DNA of 64,000 nucleotides, taken from NCBI RefSeq assembly GCF_014201135.1, contig NZ_JACHDR010000001.1, forward strand, positions 2,170,001 through 2,234,000, given 5' to 3'. Source of the stretch: Neomicrococcus aestuarii. Lineage in GTDB: Bacteria > Actinomycetota > Actinomycetes > Actinomycetales > Micrococcaceae. Shown here piece after piece: positions 40,770 to 49,875 of this stretch (the first letter of the stretch is position 1; the number at the start of each line of letters is the position of its first letter). Below the pieces are notes generated by a model. That model was not told where the DNA came from. It did not search any database and was given only the letters and a program-made list of their open reading frames with translations. The position numbers were made by a program, and so were the translations under genes.

Positions 40770-43604
40770 GTGCCCGCAAAGGCCAAAGCACCCACCGGTC
40801 GTAAACTCGTCATCGTCGAGTCTCCGGCTAAGAGCAAATCCATCGCTAAATACTTGGGCGAAGGGTTCGACGTCGACGCATCGGTAGGCCACATTCGTGA
40901 CTTGCCGCAGCCGTCAGAACTGCCCGCAGAGCTCAAGAAAACCAGCGTTGGCAAGTTCGCCGTTGACGTGGACAACAACTTTGAGCCGTACTACGTGGTG
41001 TATCCGGACAAGAAGAAGCGCGTGGCCGAGCTCAAGGCCAAGCTCAAGCAGTCCGACGAACTCTTTCTCGCAACCGATGCGGATCGCGAAGGCGAAGCTA
41101 TTGCATGGCACTTGCTAGAGGTTCTCAAGCCAACGGTGCCAGTGCACCGTATGACGTTCACCGAAATCACCCAAGAGGGTATTTCTCGAGCGCTCGAAAA
41201 CATCCGTGATCTGGACACCGACCTGGTGGACGCTCAGGAAACCCGCCGCGTCCTGGACCGGTTGTACGGCTACGAAATTTCCCCGGTTCTCTGGCGCAAA
41301 GTAGCGCGCGGACTCTCCGCGGGACGTGTGCAGTCCGTGGCCACCCGCCTGGTGGTGGAGCGCGAGCGCGAACGCATGGCGTTCCGTTCCGCGAACTACT
41401 GGGATCTTGCGGGCACCTTCACCACGGAGAAGTCCGAATCCTTCACCGCGAAGCTCAGCCAGCTTGACGGAAAGCGCGTTGCCTCCGGCCGCGACTTTGA
41501 TGACAAGGGCCAGCTGGTTTCCGGCCGTAACGGCTCTGCAGTTCACCTCAACGAAGAGTCTGCGACCGCTTTGGCTGCCGCGTTAGAAGGCGTTCCGTTC
41601 GCTGTCACGAGCGTTGAGAACAAGCCGTACACACGCCGCCCAGCCGCACCGTTCACCACCTCAACGTTGCAGCAGGAAGCCTCGCGCAAGTTGCGTTGGT
41701 CCAGCCGATCCACCATGCAGGTTGCACAGCGCCTGTATGAAAACGGCTACATCACCTATATGCGTACTGACTCGGTGTTCCTGTCGAACGAGGCCGTCAC
41801 GGCTGCTCGTCGTCAGGCCACCGAACTCTACGGCGGCGAGTACGTGCCTAACAGCCCGCGCTTGTACAAGGCCAAGAACGATTCCGCTCAGGAAGCTCAC
41901 GAAGCGATCCGTCCCGCAGGTGACTCGTTCCGCCGTCCGCAGGATGTGCGCTCCGTTTTGAGCGCCGATGAGTTCCGTTTGTATGAGTTGATCTGGAAGC
42001 GCACGGTGGCTTCACAGATGGCTGATGCCAAGGGCTCCACTGCAACCATTCGCTTGGCCGGTTCTACTGCTGAGGGCCGTCAGGCTGAGTTCTCCGCGTC
42101 CGGCACCGTCATTACCTTCCCCGGCTTCATGGCCGCGTACGAAGAAGGTAAAGACATTGATCCGCAGGCCGCTCAAGAGGCCGAGGACGAGCGCCGCTTG
42201 CCTCAACTCGTGGTCAAGGACGGCCTCAAAGGCTCCAAGATCGAAGCCACGGGACACGACACCTCACCACCAGCTCGCTACACCGAAGCATCGATTGTTG
42301 CCGAACTGGAAAAGCGCGAGATCGGTCGCCCGTCCACGTACGCACCGACGATTTCCACCATCATGGACCGAGGTTACGTGACCAAACGTGGCGGCGCCTT
42401 GGTGCCCAGCTGGATTGCGTTCTCCGTGATCCGCTTGCTGGAAGAGCACTTCGCGAAGTACGTGGATTACGAATTCACGGCTCGTCTTGAAGATGACCTG
42501 GATGAGATCGCTGCCGGTCACGTCAAGCGCACGGACTGGTTGCAGCGCTTCTACTTCGGAGGCGATGACCTTGAAGGTTTGGCCGCTGACGTGGAGAACC
42601 TCGGCGAGATCGACGCCCGCGCCATCAACTCCATCGAAATCGCTGACGGCATTGTGTTGCGCGTTGGAAAGTTCGGTCCCTACCTCGAGCAAGTGCTTCC
42701 CGCCGACGCTCCTGAAGGTACCGAGCCGGCGCGTGCGAATGTGCCCGAAGACTTGGCGCCGGATGAGCTGACCGCTGAGAAGGCCCGTGAGCTCATGGAG
42801 TCCACGGGACCGGACGAGCGCGTGCTCGGCGTAGATCCTTCCACCGGCCGCCAGATCGTGGCGAAGGACGGCCGCTACGGCGCGTACGTCACCGAAGTGA
42901 TCGAGGAGCCTACCGAGGAAGAGCTCGCCGCTCTTCCAGTGGAGTACTACAAGAACGGCAAGCCGAAGCCGCGCAAGAAGCCGGTCAAGGAGAAGCCACG
43001 CACTGGTTCTTTGTTCAAGTCCATGAGTCTTGAAACCGTCACTCTTGACGACGCGCTTAAGCTGTTGAGCTTGCCGCGCGTCCTGGGAACGGACGCTGAA
43101 GGCGTGGAGATCACAGCTCAGAACGGTCGCTTTGGCCCGTACCTGAAGAAGGGCACGGACTCGCGTTCGCTGGCAAGCGAAGACGAGATCTTCTCCACCA
43201 CCTTGGAGCAGGCTCTTGAGATCTACTCGCAGCCTAAGCAGCGCGGTGCCCGCCAAGCGGCCGCCCCGTTGGCGGAGTTTGGTCCGGACCCCGTGAGCGA
43301 GAAGAACATTGTGGTCAAGGACGGCCGCTTTGGTCCGTACATCACTGATGGCGTCACGAACATCACGATCCCTCGTGATACCACCATTGAAGAGCTCACT
43401 CGCGAACGTGCCATCGAGCTGTTGGCTGATAAGCGTGCTCGTGGACCGGTTAAGCGTGGAGCAAAGACCACCACGACGAAGTCCACGGCCGCCAAATCCA
43501 CGGCAAAGTCCACCGCTGCGAAGACAACAGCGGCTAAGACGACGGCCGCAAAGAAGCCTGCCGCGAAAAAGCCTGCAACGCGTTCCACGTCCACCTCGAA
43601 ATAA
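40770..43604 (+). CDS. topA: DNA topoisomerase I
   Basis: 944 residues. TOPRIM VIVESPAKSKSIAKYLG and DADREGEAIAWHL, catalytic Tyr in YITYMRTDSVFLS, then several C-terminal Topo_C repeats (GRFGPYL, GRYGAYV) and a Lys/Ala/Thr-rich tail of about 60 residues that stands in for zinc fingers. Relaxes negative supercoils. The frame opens at 40743, but GTG at 40770 has AGAGGAG upstream and is preferred. Ppx/GppA follows after 15 bases. Confidence 0.96.
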   Translation: MPAKAKAPTGRKLVIVESPAKSKSIAKYLGEGFDVDASVGHIRDLPQPSELPAELKKTSVGKFAVDVDNNFEPYYVVYPDKKKRVAELKAKLKQSDELFLATDADREGEAIAWHLLEVLKPTVPVHRMTFTEITQEGISRALENIRDLDTDLVDAQETRRVLDRLYGYEISPVLWRKVARGLSAGRVQSVATRLVVERERERMAFRSANYWDLAGTFTTEKSESFTAKLSQLDGKRVASGRDFDDKGQLVSGRNGSAVHLNEESATALAAALEGVPFAVTSVENKPYTRRPAAPFTTSTLQQEASRKLRWSSRSTMQVAQRLYENGYITYMRTDSVFLSNEAVTAARRQATELYGGEYVPNSPRLYKAKNDSAQEAHEAIRPAGDSFRRPQDVRSVLSADEFRLYELIWKRTVASQMADAKGSTATIRLAGSTAEGRQAEFSASGTVITFPGFMAAYEEGKDIDPQAAQEAEDERRLPQLVVKDGLKGSKIEATGHDTSPPARYTEASIVAELEKREIGRPSTYAPTISTIMDRGYVTKRGGALVPSWIAFSVIRLLEEHFAKYVDYEFTARLEDDLDEIAAGHVKRTDWLQRFYFGGDDLEGLAADVENLGEIDARAINSIEIADGIVLRVGKFGPYLEQVLPADAPEGTEPARANVPEDLAPDELTAEKARELMESTGPDERVLGVDPSTGRQIVAKDGRYGAYVTEVIEEPTEEELAALPVEYYKNGKPKPRKKPVKEKPRTGSLFKSMSLETVTLDDALKLLSLPRVLGTDAEGVEITAQNGRFGPYLKKGTDSRSLASEDEIFSTTLEQALEIYSQPKQRGARQAAAPLAEFGPDPVSEKNIVVKDGRFGPYITDGVTNITIPRDTTIEELTRERAIELLADKRARGPVKRGAKTTTTKSTAAKSTAKSTAAKTTAAKTTAAKKPAAKKPATRSTSTSK

Positions 43605-43619
43605 AAGGCTAGATGGTTC

Positions 43620-44663
43620 ATGCGCCTTGGCGTTCTCGACATCGGATCAAACACCGTCCACTTGTTGCTGGTTGATGCGCACCCGGGCGCACGGCCTGTG
43701 GCGTTTGCCTCTCACAAGCGGCCGCTCTCACTGATCCAGTATCAGGACGAATCCGGCGCCATCACGGAGGAAGGTCAGCGAGAGCTGATCGACTTCGTGT
43801 CCGAGGCCGCCGATTTCGCGCGCCGTCATCACGCCGAGGACTTCCTTGCATTCTGCACCTCCGCAATTCGCGAGTCGGCCAACGGCCCTTCGGTCCTAGA
43901 TCGTGTGATGACGGAAACCGGCGTCACTCTCATGGAGCTCAGCGGCGAGCAAGAAGCGGCTGTCACTTACTTCGCGGTGCGTCGTTGGTTCGGCTGGAGT
44001 GCCAAGAACATCATGAACCTGGACATTGGTGGAGGTTCCATGGAACTGACCATCGGTTGGGATGCGCTACCTGCCGCCGCCTACTCCGTACCGCTCGGTG
44101 CGGGCCGGCTCACGCGTGACTTTTTGCCCGATGATCCGCCGAGTCCTCGCGACGTGAAGGATCTGCGCAAATACATCAAGTCCACTCTCAAAGAGCCGGT
44201 CGCCGTGCTCAAAGAGTATGAAAAGCCCAAGCTCGTGGCGGCAACGTCCAAGACGTTCCGGAGCCTGGCCCGCATTTGTGGCGCCGCGCCGAGCGCCGAA
44301 GGTCCGTACGTCAAGCGGCTCTTGCGACTCGAAGATCTGAAACTGTGGACCCGGCGCCTTGAAGCCATGACTATCGAGGACCGCGCCCTGTTACCTGGCG
44401 TGTCCGAGGTCCGCGCTCCTCAAGTTCTCGCCGGCGCACTCTCTGCAGAGATCGCCATGGAAATGCTTGGCCTCGAACAAGTACGCATCTGCCCATGGGC
44501 ATTGCGCGAAGGAATTTTGCTGCAGCGCTTTGACCACTTGATGGCAGAGAGCGGCCAATCACTCAACGTTCCGGGACATCTAGGGAGTAACCTGCCCTTG
44601 GGCAAAGAACCCCACGTTCCAGGAACACCGCACTCGGTGGCCAGCGCCGCACAACAGCACTAG
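43620..44663 (+). CDS. Ppx/GppA phosphatase family protein
   Basis: 347 residues. The ASKHA fold is shown by LGVLDIGSNTVHLL (phosphate 1), NLDIGGGSMELTIG (phosphate 2), SGEQEA and the C-terminal ATSKTFRSLARICG. Family members are exopolyphosphatases or pppGpp 5'-phosphohydrolases; the short form without the HD domain resembles Mtb Ppx1. Starts 15 bases after topA and probably shares its transcript. Followed by the sugar phosphate isomerase gene after 11 bases. Confidence 0.9.
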   Translation: MRLGVLDIGSNTVHLLLVDAHPGARPVAFASHKRPLSLIQYQDESGAITEEGQRELIDFVSEAADFARRHHAEDFLAFCTSAIRESANGPSVLDRVMTETGVTLMELSGEQEAAVTYFAVRRWFGWSAKNIMNLDIGGGSMELTIGWDALPAAAYSVPLGAGRLTRDFLPDDPPSPRDVKDLRKYIKSTLKEPVAVLKEYEKPKLVAATSKTFRSLARICGAAPSAEGPYVKRLLRLEDLKLWTRRLEAMTIEDRALLPGVSEVRAPQVLAGALSAEIAMEMLGLEQVRICPWALREGILLQRFDHLMAESGQSLNVPGHLGSNLPLGKEPHVPGTPHSVASAAQQH

Positions 44664-44674
44664 GGACCACAGCT

Positions 44675-45577
44675 ATGAGCGAAGAAAGCCAGAACCAAGG
44701 AAGCAACGGCGAAGCGAGCGACGCTAACACAAGCAACGCGAACCCCAGCAATGGCGCCGAACGCAAGCCTGCGTCGTCGTCCGGGAAAACCTACCCCGTA
44801 GCGCTCTCAAGCTCCTCGGTCTACCCGCTCTCCGTGGTGGACGCTTTCTCCCTCGCCCGCGATGTGGGCTATGACGGCGTAGAAGTCATGGTCACCGGCA
44901 ACAGCATCAGCCAAGATCCCAAGCAGCTCCTGAAGCTCTCAGAGCGCTACGATCAGCCGATCTCCGCCATTCACGCTCCTACGCTTTTGCTGACGCAGCA
45001 AGTGTGGGGAAGCGCGTGGAACAAGATTGAGAAATCCGCGCTCATGGCTAAAGAAGTGGGCTGCAGCAGTGTGGTGGCGCACCCGCCGTTCCGCTGGCAA
45101 GGCACCTACGCGACGCAATTCGCAGAAGGCGTGCGCCGCATCAATGAAGAACACGGCGTGAAAATTTGCGTGGAAAACATGTACCCGTGGCGAGCTCGCG
45201 GCCGTGAAGCGCTCATGTACTTGCCGCACTGGAACCCCGTGCCGCAACCCTATGATTTCGTGACGTGGGACTTCTCCCACGCCTCCATCGCCAACCACGA
45301 TTCGCTCGAAGCCGTTCAGGCCCTCGGCGATCGCCTCACCCACCTGCACTTGTGCGACGGCAACAACAACGCCAAAGACGAGCACCTCGTGCCAGGTCGC
45401 GGTACCCAGCGCGTCCAAGAGACCTTGGAATACTTGCGCGACTCCGAATGGGACGGCGCTGTGGTGGTAGAAGTTTCTACCCGTAAAGCAAAAGGAGCTG
45501 GCGAGCGAGAAGAGTGGTTGGGGGAAACACTCAACTTCGCTCGCCAGCACTTGAATCGATTACCTCTCTCCAAATAA
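44675..45577 (+). CDS. Sugar phosphate isomerase/epimerase (AP endonuclease 2 family TIM barrel)
   Basis: 300 residues. After a Ser/Asn-rich N-terminal 40 residues, VALSSSSVYPLSVVDAFSLARDVGYDGVEVMV begins the TIM barrel; metal-ligand segments HAPTLLLTQ, VAHPPFRWQG, CVENMYPW, WDFSHASI and VEVS are in order. Metal-dependent xylose-isomerase-like fold; substrate unknown, orthologous in position to Rv0498. ATG 44675; co-directional with Ppx. Confidence 0.88.
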   Translation: MSEESQNQGSNGEASDANTSNANPSNGAERKPASSSGKTYPVALSSSSVYPLSVVDAFSLARDVGYDGVEVMVTGNSISQDPKQLLKLSERYDQPISAIHAPTLLLTQQVWGSAWNKIEKSALMAKEVGCSSVVAHPPFRWQGTYATQFAEGVRRINEEHGVKICVENMYPWRARGREALMYLPHWNPVPQPYDFVTWDFSHASIANHDSLEAVQALGDRLTHLHLCDGNNNAKDEHLVPGRGTQRVQETLEYLRDSEWDGAVVVEVSTRKAKGAGEREEWLGETLNFARQHLNRLPLSK

Positions 45578-45628
45578 TCGATTCGGTTTTTCACTCGCAC
45601 CTTTGAAGGTAGTACCTACGTTATGGAC

Positions 45629-45652
45629 CTACTTTGTGTGCGCTCAAAGTAG
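45629..45652. promoter_or_regulatory. 8-bp hairpin before proC
   Basis: CTACTTTG (45629-45636) and CAAAGTAG (45645-45652) pair over an 8-base loop. Next to it, GGTAGTACC and GAACC-N5-GGTTC form smaller symmetries, all within 45600-45670. Could terminate the isomerase gene or act in proC control. Confidence 0.4.
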
Positions 45653-45694
45653 AACCTGTACGGTTCCTGTGATTCGCTACGAAAGGACATTCTG

Positions 45695-46531
45695 ATGGAT
45701 TCACCGCGCCTCGCCTTTATTGGTCTCGGCAACATGAATGGCGCTATTCTGCGCGGAATTTTGGCTTCTGGCTTCGACACATCCCGCGTGGTCGGGACCG
45801 TCCGGAACACAGAGAAGTCACAGGCGCTCGCCAGCGAGCTCGGAGTGACCGTGCTGTCTGAGAACAGCAATCCATCAGCCAATCAGGACGCTGTGCAGGA
45901 CGCGGACATCGTGTTCTTGGGCGTGAAGCCGTTCGGGATCGCGGAGATGTGCGAGCACCTCAAGGATCACCTGAAGGAAGGCTCCGTCGTCGTTTCCGTG
46001 GCGGCCGCCATCACCACGGAAACCATGGAGAAGCACCTCAACCCGGGCCAATCCGTCATCCGCACCATGCCGAACGTGCCTCTCCAAGTGGGGAAGGGCG
46101 CCGTCGGACTGTCCGCGGGAACTAACGCCAGCGAATCGCACGTCAAGGCTGCAACTGAGCTCTTTGAGCCGTCCGGAATCGTGGTGCGCGTTCCCGAAGA
46201 GCAACTGGATGCGGTTTCTGCTATCTCAGGATCCGGACCGGCCTACGCCTTCTACCTCGCCGAACTAATAGCCGAGGCGGGGGAGAAACTGGGACTGGCC
46301 CCAGAGCTTTCTCGCGAACTCGCGCGCGCCACAGTGGCCGGCGCGGGCCTGATGTTGGACGATCCCGCCGCCAACCCGGTAGAGCTGCGCAAGTCCGTCA
46401 CGAGCCCTAATGGCACCACGGAAGTAGCGTTGCGGATCTTCGCAGAACGCGGCCTCGGAGACATCATCGCCGAAGGTGCAGCAGGCGCCACGGCTCGCGC
46501 TCAAGAGATCAGCAAAGACCTCGCTTCTTAG
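45695..46531 (+). CDS. proC: Pyrroline-5-carboxylate reductase
   Basis: 278 residues. Rossmann LAFIGLGNMNGAILRGI, VFLGVKPFGI, IRTMPNVPLQVGKGAVGL, and substrate motif AISGSGPAYAFYLAELI typify ProC; it reduces P5C to proline with NAD(P)H. GAAAGGA precedes ATG. Position between the sugar isomerase and the alcohol dehydrogenase, with the bS22 gene further downstream, matches the usual actinobacterial order partly. Confidence 0.96.
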   Translation: MDSPRLAFIGLGNMNGAILRGILASGFDTSRVVGTVRNTEKSQALASELGVTVLSENSNPSANQDAVQDADIVFLGVKPFGIAEMCEHLKDHLKEGSVVVSVAAAITTETMEKHLNPGQSVIRTMPNVPLQVGKGAVGLSAGTNASESHVKAATELFEPSGIVVRVPEEQLDAVSAISGSGPAYAFYLAELIAEAGEKLGLAPELSRELARATVAGAGLMLDDPAANPVELRKSVTSPNGTTEVALRIFAERGLGDIIAEGAAGATARAQEISKDLAS

Positions 46532-46569
46532 TCAAAATTCTTCGTGTGTACCCCTGAGTAATTCGGTAG

Positions 46570-46602
46570 CGTGGTGGTGTGAGGCATTCCGCATCACCAC
46601 GT
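46570..46602. promoter_or_regulatory. Inverted repeat between proC and alcohol dehydrogenase
   Basis: CGTGGTGGTG and its near complement CATCACCACG pair with one mismatch around a 12-base loop, directly before the ribosome-binding region of the next gene. Terminator of proC without a T-run, or an operator. Confidence 0.35.
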
Positions 46603-46632
46603 TCGAAATGAAGTTCCGTTCAGGAGACGCTC

Positions 46633-47676
46633 ATGCGCGCAGTCGTATTCGAAGATTTCAAGACTTTCCCCGTTCTCAAAGACATTGAAAAGCCCACCCC
46701 CGGCCCCGGCGAAGTATTGCTGAAGGTCGCTGGCGCGGGTGCTTGCCACTCTGACGTGGCAATTTTCCAGGATTTCGAAGCCAACAACCCTGCCGGTTTG
46801 AAGCCAGGATTCGTGCTGGGCCACGAGAACTCAGGCTGGATTGAAGAAGTTGGACCGGGCGTCACCGGATTCAACAAGGGTGAGGCCTACTTGGTCTACG
46901 GGCCAATCGGCTGCGGACGCTGCCGTGCGTGCTCGCGCGGTCAAGACACCTACTGCCTCAACGCCGCCACCAACCCCTACATGGGCATTGGCTTGGGTCG
47001 CAACGGTGGCATGGCTGAGTACGTCACGGTTCCCGCCCGCAACCTGGTTCCGCTCGGCGACGCCGACCCTGTGGCCGCCGCCCCGCTCTCTGATGCTGGC
47101 CTGACCCCGTACCACGCCATCAAGCTGGCGCTGCCGAAGCTCAATGGCGGCGGAAAGTTTGCGCTGGTCATTGGCTTGGGCGGTCTTGGGTTGGTGGGCG
47201 TGCAGATCCTCAAAGCGCTCACGGGCGCCACGATCATTGCCACGGATGCGAAGCCAGAAGCGATGGCTGAGGCTGAGAAGCTTGGAGCGCTGACGGTTCC
47301 TGCCGGGCAGGATCAGGTGGCAAGGATCCGCGAGATCACGGGTGGTAACGGTGTTGACGCGGCTTTCGATTTCGTGGGAATTACGCCCACCATTACGACG
47401 GCGATGCAGTCCATGGCACTCATGGGTCGTTGCACCGTTGTGGGTATCGCAGGTCAGCCGTACGACTGGTCCTTCTTCAGCGCACCGTACGAGGTTGAAC
47501 TCACGAGCACCTATTGGGGCACCATCGAGGACCTCTACGATGTGGTGGCTCTCTACAAGAGCGGCCTCGTGGTCCCGCAGTTCACGGCGTACCCCATGGA
47601 TCAGGCGCTCGAGGCGTACCAGCTGCTGGTGGACGGTAAGGTCGCCGGCCGTGCTGTGGTGACACCTAACGCCTAG
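46633..47676 (+). CDS. Zinc-dependent NAD(P)-alcohol dehydrogenase
   Basis: 347 residues. Catalytic zinc ligands Cys38 and His64/Glu65 (GACHSDV, LGHENSG), structural zinc cysteines 94/97/100/108 (GCGRCRACSRGQDTYC), nucleotide loop GLGGLG (181-186). Oxidises alcohols or reduces aldehydes/ketones; the exact substrate is unclear and the DVAIFQDFE region lacks the usual tryptophan. CAGGAG lies before ATG. It is convergent with the potassium-uptake operon. Confidence 0.9.
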   Translation: MRAVVFEDFKTFPVLKDIEKPTPGPGEVLLKVAGAGACHSDVAIFQDFEANNPAGLKPGFVLGHENSGWIEEVGPGVTGFNKGEAYLVYGPIGCGRCRACSRGQDTYCLNAATNPYMGIGLGRNGGMAEYVTVPARNLVPLGDADPVAAAPLSDAGLTPYHAIKLALPKLNGGGKFALVIGLGGLGLVGVQILKALTGATIIATDAKPEAMAEAEKLGALTVPAGQDQVARIREITGGNGVDAAFDFVGITPTITTAMQSMALMGRCTVVGIAGQPYDWSFFSAPYEVELTSTYWGTIEDLYDVVALYKSGLVVPQFTAYPMDQALEAYQLLVDGKVAGRAVVTPNA

Positions 47677-47683
47677 GCGTTAG
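47666..47683. repeat. Perfect 18-bp palindrome over the dehydrogenase stop codon
   Basis: CTAACGCCTAGGCGTTAG, with no loop, contains the TAG stop at 47674-47676. A following GC-rich imperfect stem runs into the trkA stop region and may serve as the shared terminator. Confidence 0.55.
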
Positions 47684-47721
47684 CGCTGCCGCCCGTTGCT
47701 TCGGGCTCGCAAGCTTGAGAG

Positions 47722-48396
47722 CTACGGGCGGGCGGCGAACCGCTCGAGCAACTCCGTGTGGCCGGATACGATCAGCACGTCTCGGTGCGTGACCTTCGTA
47801 TTCGGCTGCGCGTAGGTGAAGTCCTCGCCGGGGGTCTTTACGCCCACGATGGTGACGCCGTACTTGGCGCGAACCTGAGATTCGGCCAGTGTGAAACCCT
47901 GGGTTTCCTTGGGTGGGTACATCTTCACGATCGCGAAGCCGTCATCGAATTCGATGAAGTCCAGCATGCGGCCGCCCACGAGGTGAGCGGTACGCACGCC
48001 GGCGTCCGCTTCCGGGTAGATCACGTGATTTGCGCCGATGCGCGTGAGGATCTTGCCGTGGGACGGCGTAATGGCCTTCACCCACAAGTGTTCAATTCCC
48101 AAATCCACGAGGTTCACGGTGATGAGCACCGAGGATTCGATGGACGTTCCCACGCCCACCACGGCGGAGCTGAACTCTTGAGCACCGAGCTGGCGGAGCG
48201 CTTCAATGTTGGTGGCGTCCGCTTCCACGACGTGGGTGAGCAGCCCGGACCACTTCTGCACGAGGTCAGGATTACGCTCGATCGCGAGGACTTCACGACC
48301 CTGCTTGACCAGCTGACTGGCTACCGATGCGCCGAAACGCCCCAACCCAATAACGAGTACGGGGGCGTTGTGGTCTTGCTGAATCTTGTCAGCCAA
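47722..48396 (-). CDS. TrkA/KtrA-type potassium uptake regulator (RCK)
   Basis: 224 residues. RCK-N Rossmann: VIGLGRFGASVASQLVKQGREVLAIERN with the acidic end of strand 2 (ERN) pointing to NAD/ATP binding; RCK-C from about residue 135. Cytosolic gating subunit for the partner channel encoded upstream, overlapping by eight bases. Gene order (channel then RCK) and pairing with a TrkH-type partner suit KtrAB/CglK-like uptake. No signal upstream; co-translated with the channel. Confidence 0.9.
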   Translation of the reverse strand: MADKIQQDHNAPVLVIGLGRFGASVASQLVKQGREVLAIERNPDLVQKWSGLLTHVVEADATNIEALRQLGAQEFSSAVVGVGTSIESSVLITVNLVDLGIEHLWVKAITPSHGKILTRIGANHVIYPEADAGVRTAHLVGGRMLDFIEFDDGFAIVKMYPPKETQGFTLAESQVRAKYGVTIVGVKTPGEDFTYAQPNTKVTHRDVLIVSGHTELLERFAARP

Positions 48397-49819
48397 TGAT
48401 CGGCCTTTCCTCGGGATAGCGGTACAACTGATCGCGCTGCTTCAAGGACAGCGCCGATGCCAAAGTAATAGTGCCAATACGGCCAGCAAACATCAACGCG
48501 GCCAGAATGTACTTGCCGGCTGGCGGCAATTCAGCACTGAGGTTGGTACTCAAGCCTACGGTGGCGAACGCCGAAATCGATTCGAAGAGCACACGGTCCA
48601 GCGAGGCCGGCGTCAGCATCATGATGAGGCCACACGCGGTGGCTACCAGGGTTGCTCCCAAGACCACCACGGAGATGGCCACGCGTAGCGTGCCCTCGGG
48701 GATGGTGCGGCCGAACGCCTTCACGTCACGTTCACCGCGGGCTTCGGCGAAGATCGCCAAGAACAGCACGGCCAGAGTGGTGATCTTGATGCCGCCGGCG
48801 GTGGAGGCTGAACCGCCGCCCACGAACATCAAAGCATCCGTGGCGAGCATGGTGTTGGTTTCCATGTACGCCTGATCCACCAGATTGAATCCGCCAGAGC
48901 GGGTCATGATGGACGCGAAAATGGCATGCACAATCTTGTCCCCGGCTGCCATTCCGCCGATGGTGCGGACGTTATTCCACTCCAAAAGTCCCCAGCCCAT
49001 GGCGCCGATGACCACCAAGGCAAAAGAGCCGATAATCGTGATCTTGGTGTGCAGGTTCCACTTGGAGAACACGCCCTTGAACTGCAAGAGCACCAAGATG
49101 ACGGGAAAGCCCAAGCTGCCAATGAAGACGCCCACCATGAGCGGAATCAGGATGTAGAGATCCATCTCATAGGGCACCAGGCCGTTGGAGTGCGGCGTGA
49201 ATCCTGCGTTGTTGAAAGCGGAGATCGCGTAGAACATTCCATGCCACAGCGCCGTGGGGAAGGACTCTCCCAACACTACAAAGCGAGGAGTGAGCACCAA
49301 CATCAACGCCAACTGAATAATGACGGACGTCGTAACCACGATCTTCAAAAGTGAGCGAACCTCGCCCAAGGTACCGGACGCCGTCGTACTCATTGAAGAC
49401 TGAGCCATCAGCTTTCCGCGCACGCCCAACTTCTTGCTCACCGCAAGAGACAGCAGCGCGGCGATGGTCAAAATACCCAAACCGCCGATGAACACGCCCA
49501 AAGAAATGAAAACTTGTCCCCAAAAGGACCAATGGTCGGCGGTCGAAACCACCGTGAGGCCTGTAACGCAGACCGCCGACACTGCTGTGAAAAGCGCATC
49601 GTGAAGGGCGGTGAACTCATTGTTCGCTGAGGAGATGGGGAGCGCCAAGAGCAACGTAAACACCGCAATCACGCTCAAAAACGCCAAAAGCGCGAGGCGG
49701 GCGGGGGAGTTCGACGCTACCGTTTGCACGTACAAGCGAGCCGCGTTCAACGGCTGCATTGCCCGTTGACGCCATCGCGAAGCGAGGGTCGCGGAGGTCT
49801 CGGTCATCTTCACATTCAA
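48389..49819 (-). CDS. TrkH/KtrB-type potassium transporter
   Basis: 476 residues with about ten membrane segments in four pore repeats; a selectivity-filter candidate is VCVTGLTVV near residue 85 and others near TRSGGFNLVD and FVGGGSASTAGGIKITTLA, the latter being the Ktr/Trk signature. Takes up K+ driven by ion gradients with the RCK subunit. Two in-frame starts, ATG 49819 and 49807; no decisive ribosome-binding site. Divergent from acuC. Confidence 0.9.
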   Translation of the reverse strand: MNVKMTETSATLASRWRQRAMQPLNAARLYVQTVASNSPARLALLAFLSVIAVFTLLLALPISSANNEFTALHDALFTAVSAVCVTGLTVVSTADHWSFWGQVFISLGVFIGGLGILTIAALLSLAVSKKLGVRGKLMAQSSMSTTASGTLGEVRSLLKIVVTTSVIIQLALMLVLTPRFVVLGESFPTALWHGMFYAISAFNNAGFTPHSNGLVPYEMDLYILIPLMVGVFIGSLGFPVILVLLQFKGVFSKWNLHTKITIIGSFALVVIGAMGWGLLEWNNVRTIGGMAAGDKIVHAIFASIMTRSGGFNLVDQAYMETNTMLATDALMFVGGGSASTAGGIKITTLAVLFLAIFAEARGERDVKAFGRTIPEGTLRVAISVVVLGATLVATACGLIMMLTPASLDRVLFESISAFATVGLSTNLSAELPPAGKYILAALMFAGRIGTITLASALSLKQRDQLYRYPEERPIIG

Positions 49820-49862
49820 TCATTAGCGTGCGGCAAAAACGTGACTCTTGCCACGAAACAAG

Positions 49863-49868
49863 TACGGT
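49863..49868 (+). promoter_or_regulatory. Putative -10 of leaderless acuC
   Basis: TACGGT, seven bases before GTG at 49876; no Shine-Dalgarno. Confidence 0.45.
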
Positions 49869-49875
49869 GGTAGGT

